Of a stretch of DNA of 64,000 nucleotides, positions 13,084 to 26,018 are shown one piece after another. The stretch spans positions 186,438,071 through 186,502,070 of the forward strand of contig NC_084462.1 in assembly GCF_027409185.1 (NCBI RefSeq). The letters are read 5' to 3'. Origin of the DNA: Cynocephalus volans (lineage: Eukaryota; Chordata; Mammalia; Dermoptera; Cynocephalidae). Position numbers and translations under genes: made by a program. Position 1 is the first letter of the stretch, and each line of letters starts with the position of its first letter. Below the pieces are notes generated by a model. It ran no database searches. It was not told the DNA's origin and saw only the letters and a list, made by a program, of their open reading frames with translations.

Positions 13084-13669
13084 GTCCTCCTGCTACATAG
13101 CAGGCTCTGTGGTGGGAGCCTATGAAGAGGGCAGAGTCCAGAGCAGATGTGACGGCTCCAGGGGAGTTTGGTGGCAATAACTATATTTGTGACAATATGT
13201 TTTTTATTATACGATTATAACTTGATAGATACTTATAATTCATCTACATTGTTTTTGCACAGAAACACAAAGTATTTGAGGCACTTATGAATACTAATTC
13301 TTTATATAGATGTACAGTTATAAACAAAATCATCAAAGGATTATACAGTGTATCCAAGTGCTCATCTTTGGGCAGAGGGAGCCTCAGTGTCTGGGTCTGT
13401 GCTCCACACCATGGATCCAACCCCAGGACAGAGCTGGGCCTGCCTAGTGACATTTGCCTAGTTAGGTTCTCCTTCCTGTAATCACACTTTGTGATTTTGC
13501 TGTCTTATGCCTTTTATTCATATCATACTTAGAGAACCAGAGTTCATGCAGATGCAACTTAAAGGATCTCTGAAATTATATGTTCCAGTATTTCCCTATC
13601 TCTCTCTATTGACATCTGCTTTTATTTGTAACCATCATAAGAAGCTATAATAGACAGAACAAACTGCAC

Positions 13670-14100
13670 CTATTCAAAGTGTGCACTTGATGAGTGCTGA
13701 CATACATGTGCACCTGCACAGTCACCACCACAATGGAAATAGTGCACAAATATTTCATCCCAAAGCATTTCCTGCTGTTCTTCTGATTTCTTCATCCCAC
13801 TGCTTCCTTCCTCTCTCCGTATGTCCAGGCAGCTCGTGAACTTCTTTATGTTACTTCACAGTATTTTTTTCTCATCTACAATTGAAGTAAATGTAATATA
13901 CAGTCAGTGCTTGGGATTCCTTGCTATACTTCATTCTGATCTTTTTTTCAAAATGTGTGACTTAAGCACTCATGACTTTTAATACGGTGTAGTATCCCGA
14001 TGTATGAAAATGCTTCTTTTATTCAGTTTACCTGCTAATGGGAATTTGGATCATGCTCAGATGCTGGATATTATAAAGTAAGCTGCTGTTAGAATACAAA
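13670..14100 (-). mobile_element. Old antisense L1 fragment
   Basis: The plus strand shows degenerate forms of the antisense L1 signature 'gtagtatcc..tgtatgaaaatgc', 'tttacctgctaatggg' and 'gctgctgttagaatac', preceded by 'caccaccacaatggaaatag'. Diverged and partial. It continues as 14,595-14,745 after about 0.5 kb of other sequence. Confidence 0.6.
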
Positions 14101-14594
14101 TGTAGAGATGGAGTAAAAGAGTTTTTTCTTATTGTTTCAAGAAACACAATAACACTAGCAAGCCCATTGGATAAGTGGCAAATTAGTGCATTTTCTTAAA
14201 GAAATCAAAGAGTGAAGTGAACAAGACAAACAGCAAACCTGAAATCTGGAGAGAGTAGTTTTCAGGAAAAACAGGACCAAACCTTAGCTCACCTGGGTCG
14301 GAGATCACTAGATGGCAAACACACTAGAGTAAAGATGAAACTAGAAATATTTCATGAATTTCCAAATGTCCAGTGTGCTAAAGCATCAGAGTGTGAATCT
14401 GCCGGGATGCACACATCTGCAGGGATCCTAACTTCTTTCTGGCTTCTCCAGGGTTGGGGAGAATCACTCAGCTCCCGCCTCCTGGGGTGGTGCTCAAGGG
14501 GGAGAGGAGGAGCCCCCTGCCTAGTGCTCCAGCACCTCCTCCAGCTCCTCCACACAACAAGTTATCAATGTGCACGGGAGGCAGCAAAGCCAAT

Positions 14595-15090
14595 ATTTAT
14601 GCTTTACATTTTGAGAAACTGCTGAACAGTTTTTCAAAGTGCATATAAATTTTATGTTCTCACCAGCATTTTATGAACAAACTGATTTCTCCACATCCTC
14701 ATCAATAGCTCTTATTATTCCTCATTTTTATCATATTCATACAACGTGGCACAAAACAGAAACCTAAAACATAAAAGAACCCGAAAACTGAACACTGCAT
14801 ATTATTAATTCCACCGATGAAAATTATCCAGAATAGGCATGCGTGGAGACAGAAATTAGGTTAGTGGTCACTGGACCGGGATAAACAGTAGAAAGGGAGG
14901 AATGGAACGTGACACTGAAGATATGTGTTCATTTGGGGATCTTCAAATAATCTAAAATTAAATTCTGGTGGTGTTTGCACAAATTTTGTTAATTATTTTG
15001 TGAGTAACATATACTGAAGTCTTCTAAACTGTACACTTTTATAGGTTGATTTTATCATAAGTAAAATATATTTCAATAATTTATAAAAAA
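14595..15090. mobile_element. Old L1 pieces in opposite orientations
   Basis: 14,595-14,745 resembles antisense L1 ('gaacagtttttcaaagtg', 'ctccacatcctcatcaatagc'). 14,745-15,090 resembles a sense L1 3' end ('agaataggcatgcgtggagacag', 'aactgtacacttttatagg', 'aatatatttcaat'). Both are diverged and 5'-truncated. Confidence 0.6.
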
Positions 15091-15229
15091 ATCTATCATT
15101 AACTTTCATCAATTAATACAGTTGTACAATTTTTTACAGTTTATAACCCATATGAAACATACTTTTGTGAAACAAACAACAAACATTGTGATGTCAGTAA
15201 TTTAAAGGATATGAGTGCATTGTCTATTT

Positions 15230-15600
15230 TCTCTTTTGTTCTCTGTGATTTCTGGCTCATGTCCATAGAGTCTGCGCACACACCTAGTTCCTGAATTGTT
15301 TCACCTATATTTTGCCTTAGTAATTTTTCAGTTTCAGGTCTTATACTTAAGTCTTTAATCCACTTTGAGTTGAATTTGTATACGGTGTGAGGTAAATACC
15401 TAGTGTCATCCTTCTGCTTATGGACATCCAGTTTTCCCTACATCACTTGCTGAGAGGAAGTCCTGTCCCCAATGTAGATTTTTGTTGCCTTTGTCCAATA
15501 TCAGATGGCTGTGAGCCTGAGGGGTGATTTCTGTATTCTCAATTCTGCTCCACTGGTCTGAGTGTCTATAGTCAGTACTAATAGTGTCTACAGTCAGTAA
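15230..15600 (-). mobile_element. Antisense L1 ORF2 fragment
   Basis: The plus strand carries the antisense L1 ORF2 landmarks 'gtctttaatccactttgagttg', 'ggacatccagttttccc' and 'ttgcctttgtccaatatcag'. The partner copy lies at about 33,285-33,620. Confidence 0.8.
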
Positions 15601-15789
15601 AAATATATTTCAAAATAGCAAGGAGAGTAAGTTTCAAATGTCTTCCCCCCAAAATTCTAAGTTGATGCGATGGATATATTGACCAGCTTGACCTGGAAAA
15701 TCTACACAACTCTTCCAGTTGTCGAGAAGGCAAAACATCACTAGACAAAATGTCTCATTAGATTAGTTCTACTATGTTTCCATTTGTAT

Positions 15790-16315
15790 TGTCAGGGCTA
15801 GTGCTCAGACCCTTCAAACCCATTGTACAAGCTGCATCACAAACCCCTCACATGCCAGGCTCGGTCAACAGACACTTCACACACAGGTCCACACTAGGTA
15901 ATTGGAAAGATCCCGGTATCATTGGCAGATGACATGAGCTCCATCTTCAGCAACAGCAGCAGCAGCTTTCAGGTCCAGCAGCTGACAAGTCTGGTGGTGG
16001 CAGAGGTGGTGGTGGCAGCGGCCTTGCAGAGGGTCCCAGTGGCACTGGCAGCAACAGCTTGGTCAAAACCCTCCAGAAGCAGGAGAGGCTTCCCATAGCC
16101 CCTGTGGACCTCCCAGGGGTGGGGAGAGCACCGTGGGTCAGAGCCACTCATCCTTTATACTTCAGTCCATAACCCAGGAAACCTGGGTGCACGTGCGCAA
16201 TTACATTAGACAATAACCAAGGAACACCTGGGCGCACGTGCACATTTACATCAAATGCTCAGCAATATTTTGAACATCTGAGGGGCCCTGAACATTTTCC
16301 TATATTTTCCCAACA
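15790..16315 (-). mobile_element. Solo LTR of an endogenous retrovirus (same family as the 58-62 kb provirus)
   Basis: The minus strand begins TGTTGGGAAAATATAGGAAA and shares 'cagggcccctcagatgtt', 'gagcattt' and 'cctgggttatgga' with the LTRs at 57,953 and 62,071. It ends with a related 'ctagccctgaca'. It is about 526 bases long and contains a CAG/GGT-rich segment absent from the provirus LTRs, so it is a different subfamily. No internal sequence is attached. It is an old fossil, older than the split between this block and 30,860-36,577. Confidence 0.75.
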
Positions 16316-17978
16316 GATATAATTATTCTGCATTATATACGTTTTTCAAAACGTCACTCTGTTCCTCATAAATGAATACAATTATGATTTGTCATATAAG
16401 ATGATATTAACAAAAAGTGAAGGAGATATAGCGTCTCTCAGACCACACAGTGGTAAAGGATCAAGGTGTCCCTCAGAAATCCCAAATGAGCTGAGGACAG
16501 CGGCCAGCACAGCTACTATTCAACACCTTCAATGTGGCAAGTGGAAGTAAACAAGCAGCAACCAGAAGGAAACATCAACATAGCCCTTTTCTCCAGGGGT
16601 GACACGAGGAGTTCTGGGTTCAGGTCTCACAATAAGAAGCTTGGGTGTCATCACTCCCATCCAGAAAAAAGTAAAAACTGAACAAAATGAAAATTGGTGA
16701 CAATTCTTATATCTGTAGAAGAATTTATGTCACTGGGTGAACGGCTGTCCCCAAAAGTGAAGATGCAGCCAGGAAGACACAGAGGGTCATAACCTGTCTG
16801 ATTAGAAACTCATGAGCAGAAACCTCTGTGGGACCCAGGACTGGGGGAGAAAAACCAGAGCTGCAGCTGAAGAATTGCTGAAGACTCAGAGCTGGGAAGT
16901 CTGAGAGTTGGGTGCAGCCCAGTGCAATGGTCTCAGGGATCCCCAAACTTTAAACTCTACCTCAGGGGCCCACCGTGTTCTCCAGGAAAATATCAGAGAA
17001 GAATCCTGATGTTCACAGCAGAGAAAGGGAGGAAGGAGCCATTCTGAAATACCCCAGAGCATGACCTTCTCTATAAGACGCCTTGACCTTAGGAGAAGCG
17101 AGTTTAGCTGATCCTAATGGACTGCAGATTCATCAGAGCATCATTGACCTGAGAGAAGAGAAAAAATGAATCCCCTCCCCCTCCCGCAAGAGACTTGCAG
17201 TGTCCCCCAAGGCAGGGTAAAGGGAGAGGCACTTGGAAAGGTCCCACCCAGGAAACGGCTCACTAAAGGACAGAAGTCATCCTAGGACTGTGCACTGCTT
17301 CCCTACCCCACACCTTACCCACATCCACAGGGCTTCTGTATCATGACAGAGAGAAACTAAAACATAACATGCACCTTAGACACGATTTAAGAAGTGTCCA
17401 TGAAAATGTAGTCCACAGAGGAGACAAAAACAAGGACATCAGGGACATTTTATGGAGTTTGTTCTTTGTCTTGTCATCCCGTCAGGCTCTTGTCTCTGAC
17501 AGACCCACCCCAAAATTCACCCAAGCAGGGCTCTGCTGTGTCTTCATCTCTGTGCTTGTCACCCTGAATCCTCCACATGGAAATATCATAGCTATGTGTG
17601 GCCCTCAGGCATCTGCTTCTCCATCCAGGACACTGAGGAATGGACAGAGAGTGGGACAAATTCTGAACATCAATGTCCACAGTGTAGATGAGGACCCAGA
17701 GGCTAAACTGCCCTATTGAGGATAGAGACGCCATGGGCAGGTGTCCTGTAGCATGATAATAACCACGTGGCTGTAACTGCACTTTGTATACGGAAAAATG
17801 CTGATTTAAGTACAGGGTCCTCAAGACTAATCTAAAGTTTCTGGAAAATAATACTAGATCATAACGATTTGTCTGTCAGGAAAAAAACAGGTCAAGAAAA
17901 AACCTGAGAAAGAAAAGTCCCCAGTGAAAAGAACCTTCTCATCTGCACATGAGGAAAGGTACTTCACTCTGTGCTGCC
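16316..17978. other. Conserved flank downstream of the IGHV4-like segment
   Basis: No gene is seen. The stretch is strongly conserved with 34,907-36,577. Its right half (about 17,340-17,720) is also recognisable at 40,745-41,050 and 62,510-62,800 ('agcagggctctg', 'cacatggaaa', 'gtggatgaggaccca'). It marks the 3' side of IGHV4-type units. Confidence 0.7.
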
Positions 17979-18183
17979 TGCAGTGAGAATGTGAGAAATT
18001 AGAGTCACAAAGAACAAAGCAGGACATGACCCTGAGGGACATCTGAGAGTCAGCAGAGCAGAGGAAACCTCAGATCCCAAGAGGAACCCATATCCCCTCT
18101 CTGCACCTGCTCCATGGGGCACAGGAGCTGGGTGGGCCTTGAGCGGCCCCTGCAGCCCAGACCCCTCCTGTGTCCTGCAGGGA

Positions 18184-18222
18184 GGTTTGTGTCTGGGCTC
18201 ATGCTGACTTCCTGTCAGTGTG
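18184..18222 (-). other. V recombination signal (23-bp spacer), right-copy V4 pseudogene
   Basis: Same CACACTG heptamer (18,222-18,216), 23-base spacer and ACACAAACC nonamer (18,192-18,184) as in the left copy. Confidence 0.9.
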
Positions 18223-18660
18223 TCTCTCCCACAGTAATACACACCTGTGTCCTCATCAATCCCAGAGCTCAGCTGCAGGAAGAACTGGTTCTTGGATGTG
18301 TCTCTGGTGATGGAGGTGCGGCTCTTGAGCGATGGGTTATAACCTGTGCTTCCAGTATAAATTATGCGTCCCATCCACTCAAAGCTCTTCCCTGTGGGCT
18401 GGCGGATCCAGTGCCAACCATAATCACTGGTGATGGAGTAACCAGAGACGGTGAACATGAGGGAGAGGGTCTGCGAGGACTTCACCAGTCCTGGGCCTGA
18501 CTACTGTAGCTGCACCTTGGAGAGGACACCTGGGGAGAAGGAGAATCAAAACTTTTCAGTCACATGCAGTCACAACCATACCGTAGACTCATGTGTGACA
18601 TCTGAGACCCTCACCTTCAGGAGCAGTCACCAGGCAAAGAAGTAGACCCCACAGTCTCAT
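18223..18660 (-). pseudogene. IGHV: IGHV4-like variable segment, pseudogene (right copy)
   Basis: Duplicate of the segment at 245-682, with the leader exon at 18,660-18,615 and the V exon at 18,529-18,223. The translation and both lesions are the same: TAG at residue 6 and Cys23 changed to Phe. From the later ATG at 18,485 the frame stays open past the recombination signal to 17,964, but that frame lacks the first strand of the domain and is not a real gene product. Identity of the lesions in both copies dates the inactivation before the duplication. Confidence 0.93.
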
Positions 18661-18772
18661 CTTCTATTTCACCTGAACTCTGCCTTCCCCAGAGACCTGA
18701 GTCCTGTCTGAGGACAGACCTGTGAGCTTCCACATCAGAATTGTCCACATTTACTCTAGAGCTTGAAGGAAA

Positions 18773-18780
18773 ATTTGCAT
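18773..18780 (-). promoter_or_regulatory. Octamer element, right-copy V4 pseudogene
   Basis: ATGCAAAT on the minus strand, 113 bases upstream of the leader ATG at 18,660. Confidence 0.85.
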
Positions 18781-20571
18781 GTGGGGGAGCTTTGTCCTTA
18801 TAAGTGCTGAGGAACTGAGGTGGGAACCATTGTATTTTTTGAAGTGCTTATGTGTTTGTTTGTTTGTTTTTCTTGAAATTATTACACATGTATTTATGGT
18901 ATGGGTGGGAACTTGGTGAGCTACATGACATAATGTGGCCCCAGCTTTCTGAGCCCAGATCTACCTTCCTTCAACCCCTGTGTTCTGTGCTGACTGGGAC
19001 CCAGACCAACTCTCCCACATAAACTCAGGCTCTGGGTCTTGCTTCTACAGTTCGGATCCCAGCACAAACCCTGGTTCTTTCCCTGGACCCTCTCCTGTGA
19101 TGTGGTTTTCGTGACACCTGAGAGCTTGTTACTTGGTATATTGTTGTTCCATGAGTTCCAGGCCTGCCTTGTGTTTTCCATCCTGCCATACAAGACACAG
19201 CACATCAGAACCCACAGAGACTCTGCAGAAAATGGTGCCCAGTGCATTACTGAGGACCCTGATTCTCAATATCTGGGAAAGATAAAAATCTTAAATGCCT
19301 CCATTCCATGGTCATTCCTGTTCATTTAAAGTGTACAAAAGTTCAACATATATTCACTTGCAACCCACATTGTATAGATTTTATTCCTTCATTTAATCCA
19401 CCAAGCTTATCAGATATCAAAAAATAAAATTGATTACAATGGTTAACATGAAAGCAGTAATAACATCCTATTGCTAAACTTTTAAAAACAAATTTTCCCT
19501 TGATGTGCACCTGTCTGTGGGCATGAGAGCCAGTCCATGTCTGTGGCATCACTCTCTGGATGACTGCCCACCACAGAGAGAGAGGCCAGGGGCCGGGCTG
19601 GACGCTGTGCTGTGCCTGCCCCTGTCTGCTCCATGTCAGTCCCAAGGAGGGACAGCCCTTCAAGAGTCCTCAATGAATGACAAGACAGGAGCTGCTGGTG
19701 GGCAATTTGGGGATGATTCTTCAGGTCCTGTTGACTCCTACATTGTGTTGGAGTTTTATCAAAATGTTGAAAGACCTGGTGAAAGATGATGAAAAACAAA
19801 CACTCTGAAATGATAAATCAAGTATTACAACCAGAATAAGATATGACACAGATTCTGGAATTATCAGAGAGGAGATTTGAAATAACTCTGTGTATGTGCA
19901 TCTATGTTTAATTTTTATTCAAACCCTCAGGTGACTCTCCAGCGTCCTAGTGGCCCAGCTCTGTGTGTCCAGGAGAACTTGTCAGGAAGCTCCGCCTCAT
20001 GAAGAAGCAGCGCAGCCTCTCAGTCGAGTAAGGGACAAGGACAAAGACCTGCATCTTGCTCGTTTCTGTTCTAACGTGCTCAGGAGGGAAGTTGCAGTGA
20101 GAAGAGGTGACTGATTCATAACGTCACTCAGGAACCAAGAGTCCCACTGGTTTCAGAACCAGAATCTGCAACTTGTGGACAGACATTTACAGAAATCAGA
20201 AGGTGAGGGAATGGTGAATTTCAGGTGGAATGTTTTTTAACTGCTGTAAAGACACTAAACATGAGGTCTCCCTAGTAACACAATTCAAGTGCATGACACA
20301 GGATGTGAACCACGAATGCAGTGTTGTAGAGCAGATCTCTAGACCTTGTTCATCCTGCATAACTGCCACTTTCCTCCTGTAGAACGTTACGTTAATTAGC
20401 CAGGCTGTGAGGATGTGTGTTATAAGTGTGTACACTTCCTTGGGCATAATATGTCATATGGCCCTGACTTACATCAAAAGCTAAAAAGTGTGTGTTATCT
20501 GCTTTTTCCGGATAAATGAGAACAACAGGTTTGTGTGTGGACTGGAGCCTGACACACTGAGTCCGTGTCAC

Positions 20572-20606
<35 letters not shown>

Positions 20607-22567
20607 CACACCCATCCACCCATACACACAAACGCTCACCATTGGTCTTTTGAAAATCTACCCAGAACTGTCCATTTGATTGATCCTGATAACTCCTTCT
20701 CATAGAATAAAATGTGAACCTCACAGTCCTGTTCTGTAGTAAGTCACAGTGTGTAGGAAGTATGTCCCATAGTACAAAGTGACAGGATGGCCCTGTGTGT
20801 TTGAGAATCAGTGCATCACAGCCTGTTTCTTTGAATCATAATTGTCCTGCAGGCCTCATGCGCATGCTGGTTTCTAACTTGGAATGAGTGTTGTGTTTTA
20901 TGGATAGACCTAGTTTAAAAAAAATATTTTAAGATAATTATAGTATTGAAAATTCATTAAGTAAGACTCACACACCACTGAAAAGAGAAAATATCTTCAT
21001 GAAAAAAAATGGTCTTAGATGGGATGTCAGAAAAGTGGTAAAAGTACTAGCTGAGAAAATTTTAAATGTCCTTTAAATAAATCAAACAATATTAAAAACT
21101 ATTATTATGTCATTAATACTAACAATTAATATTCCTTGCATTTTTAGTGAAACCCTAAGGAAAAAATAATGATGATAATAATAATAATAATAAACAATAA
21201 TAGTAAATCACCAAACACCAATGTGATGAGAAACCAGCAGAAACATGAACTGAGGAGATAATCTCTTTATATATGTGGAATCATTGATATAGAAGAAAGA
21301 GAGATAAAGAAAATTGTCAAGATGAATAAAGAGATGAGATTTAAGAATAGACCTACTCGGCAGAGAAGAAAGGGGGCATATGGATCATGAATAATGTTAG
21401 AGATAAATCGGTGATACACCACACCTTCTCAAAATGTGCCTGTAATTGGATGAAGTTTAAGTAGACTGAAAGGTAAAAGAAAAGGCAAAATGGGGTTTTC
21501 ATTACAAAAATTGCATGCCTTTAGCAATATTTGCTGTGCAACGGTGTAAGTACATGAATACAAGATGGTTGGGAGTGCAGGACCAGAAATCAACAATAAA
21601 AATACCTGCCAGAGCAATGCAGATATAAAACATTAGATGTTAGACAAAGGCTTTACTGAAGTTCAATTATGCGTGAAGATAACACTACAAGCTACACGTT
21701 CTTGATACGTGGTAACAAACCAGTCACCATGTCACACTTTGTTCATGGTCTTCCTATCAGACTTTCTAACACAGAATAATGCAGTTCAACTTCAAATGTA
21801 ACAGTGTCTTGAGGAAATTAGTAAATGTTAACTAAAATACTCTGAGTCACCTCAGATTTCCCCTTTAAATACAAAAGTGAGTGTGACACTGGTTGATTTG
21901 CTGTTTGTATATTACGAAGTCAGCCCTTGGAAGTTCACATCTGATCTGTGTGATAATTTTGAGACTGTCACTGTATGTAAAGGAAAACCGCATGTAATCA
22001 TTTTAAAAGGTCTCCATTAATAATCATGCTCAGTTGAAACATAGAGACACACTCTTCTGTCCTGTGTCCAGGTTCCAAATTAGAAAACTGAGCTCATTTG
22101 CTAATGTGATTTAGTAATTTTCCCCTAAAAGTGTTCTCAGAGGAACATGTCTATCTCCATCCTGCTTCCGATCTGTTCCCAAACTTTAGGGCTCTTATAT
22201 TTAGCTGTATATGTGTCCTGTGGTCATTGAGTCACAGGGCTTGATTGTTTGGACCACACTACTCAGCCCATTCCCTGACTGATGTCTGACCCCAGCCTCC
22301 CACAGGCTTGTCCCCCTCAGTGCTCTGCAGCTGGTGGCGCTGTCTGCATGTCCTCTGACATAAGGTGTGTGAGCTGTGAGAGGTGTCCTGGGGTCAGCAG
22401 CTGCTCTGTCCTCACAGATAATCTGTGCTTTCAAGAAAGCTGCTTGCCTTCTGTAGTTTGTCTTTCTGCTGTGTTGATTTTTTCTTTTGATGTGCAGAAG
22501 CTTTTGTAAATGATATAATCCCATTTGTATGTTTTTGCTTTTGTTCCTTGTGCGTTTCAGATCTTAT
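18781..22567. other. Intergenic spacer (duplicate of 803-4,589)
   Basis: No gene is seen. The content is the same as in the left copy, including the V-intergenic module at about 22,268-22,418. Confidence 0.6.
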
Positions 22568-24178
<1,611 letters not shown>

Positions 24179-24637
24179 CTGCATGATGGCTGCAGATGAT
24201 TTCAAATTAATATTAGCTAAGTGTTTATATTAATCAGCTGTACATGGTATAGACGAATAGTTTCCAATCTTAAGTCAGCGCTGGCCTTGACACTTTACAA
24301 ACACCGCGAGGTTCTTTTTCACCACGTGTAACCAGTCAACAAGACAATCCTGGGAATTCTCTACAAGTGGAACATGGTCATGAAACAAGCCTCAAAGACA
24401 CTTTGGACATTTCCTGGTGGATTTTCTTCAGCTTCCATTCATAAGGGGATTTTAATATGTTTTATTTATTGTTTTACTATTTTTTTTTCAATGTCTTGAA
24501 GTAATTTATTGGAAAAATGTTAGAGCTCTTTCAGTTGATAAAATGATGCTTTATTTTGTGTTTACAACCTGTATTATGAAAACATTTACATCAAGTGAGC
24601 TTGTCAAAATTCTAAACACAAGAGCACACACACACAT

Positions 24638-26018
24638 ATACACAAGGAAAATACGCTTTTGGAAGACTGACTCTTCAATATATGGTGCTGGAGATACTGG
24701 AAAACCATCTATAACAAAATAAAACTAGACCTGTATCTTCCACCATATTTGAAAATCAACTCAAAATGGATTAAAGACTTAAATGTAAGACCTGATACCT
24801 TACAACTTCTAAAATAAAACACAGGTGAAACACTCCAGGAATTAGGACTGGGGAAAAACTTTATGGATATATCTCAAAAGCACAGGTGACAAAAGAAAAA
24901 AAAAATAAACAAATAGTGTTATATCAAACTAAAAACTTTCTACACAGCAAAGGAAACAATTAACCAAACAAAAAGACAACCTGCAGAGTGGGAGGAAATA
25001 TTTGTAAACTATGCATCCACCATGGGATTATTATACAGAATACACAAGGAACCCAGAAAATGTTGCCATAGGAAAAACTATAATGAACCAGATTAAAAAT
25101 TGAGCAAAGGGGCCTAGTAGACATTTCTCAAAAGATGATATACAAATGGCCATCAGACACATTAAATAAATCTCAACATCACTAAACATCATGGAAATAC
25201 AAATCAAAACCACACTTATATATCATATGATTCAGATAGACTGGCCATTATGCAGAATACAGAGTAAGAGATGCTGGACAGGATCCTGAGAAAGTGAAAC
25301 CCTCCTACACTGTTGGTGAGACTGTAAATCACTGTAGCTATTATGGAAAACAGCATGGAAGTTTCTCAAACAATGACAGATAGATCTGCCATATGATCCA
25401 GGAATCCCACTGCTGGGTACATAACCATAGGCAAGGAAATCATCATGTTGAAGGGAAACTTGCACTCCCATGTTTAACGCAGCTCTATTTACCGTAGCCA
25501 AGATTAGGACCCAACTTACATGCCAATTGGTGGGTGTCTGGATAAGTAAACTTTGGTATCTGTACACAATGTAATACTACTTTGCCAATAAAATAAATAA
25601 CAAAAGTCTGCCATTTGCAGCAATATGGATGAACTTGGGGAAAATTATGTTAAGTGAGATAAGCTGGGCACAGAAAGTGAAATACCACATGTCTTCACTC
25701 ATAAGTGGGAGCTAAAAATAAAACAGAAAAAGAAATAAAGATACAATGATGACAATAACTTGTAGAAATTTCAAAAGGGGAGATCGTACGTAGGCCACCA
25801 GAGTGTGAAATGAGGAGGGGGATGGGTTTAGCATGGAATTGATAAAGAACCCCAAAATATATCACACTGTACAATGTTGAATATATTATTTATTCTGATA
25901 TGAGCTTGTATATTGTACACAGATATGGATATTCAAAGCCATACCCCTCAGATATTTACAAAAAAATTCAATAAAAACAATAAAAAGAATATAATAAATT
26001 TACTTTTAAGAAAAAAAT
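24638..26018 (+). mobile_element. L1 ORF2-end and 3' UTR fragment (right copy)
   Basis: Duplicate of 6,655-8,035 at an offset of 17,983. Confidence 0.85.

Larger units (their letters stand above)
12877..17978. repeat. Older paralogous block, left copy (V3 upstream region, solo LTR, V4 3' flank)
   Basis: This block aligns in order with 30,860-36,577. Substitutions and small indels are visible in nearly every line, so it is much more diverged than the block to its left. Shared landmarks are the octamer of the V3 promoter, antisense and sense L1 pieces, a minus-strand solo LTR and the conserved flank downstream of the IGHV4-like segment. The partner copy has about 0.8 kb of extra sequence nested in the LTR, and its LTR is shorter internally. 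Confidence 0.88.

Noticed and set aside
18114-18500. Plus-strand frames opposite V exons (also 136-522, 12,332-12,643, 36,710-36,931, 63,233-63,454)
   Set aside because: Shadows of the minus-strand V exons. They recur because the V exons are homologous.
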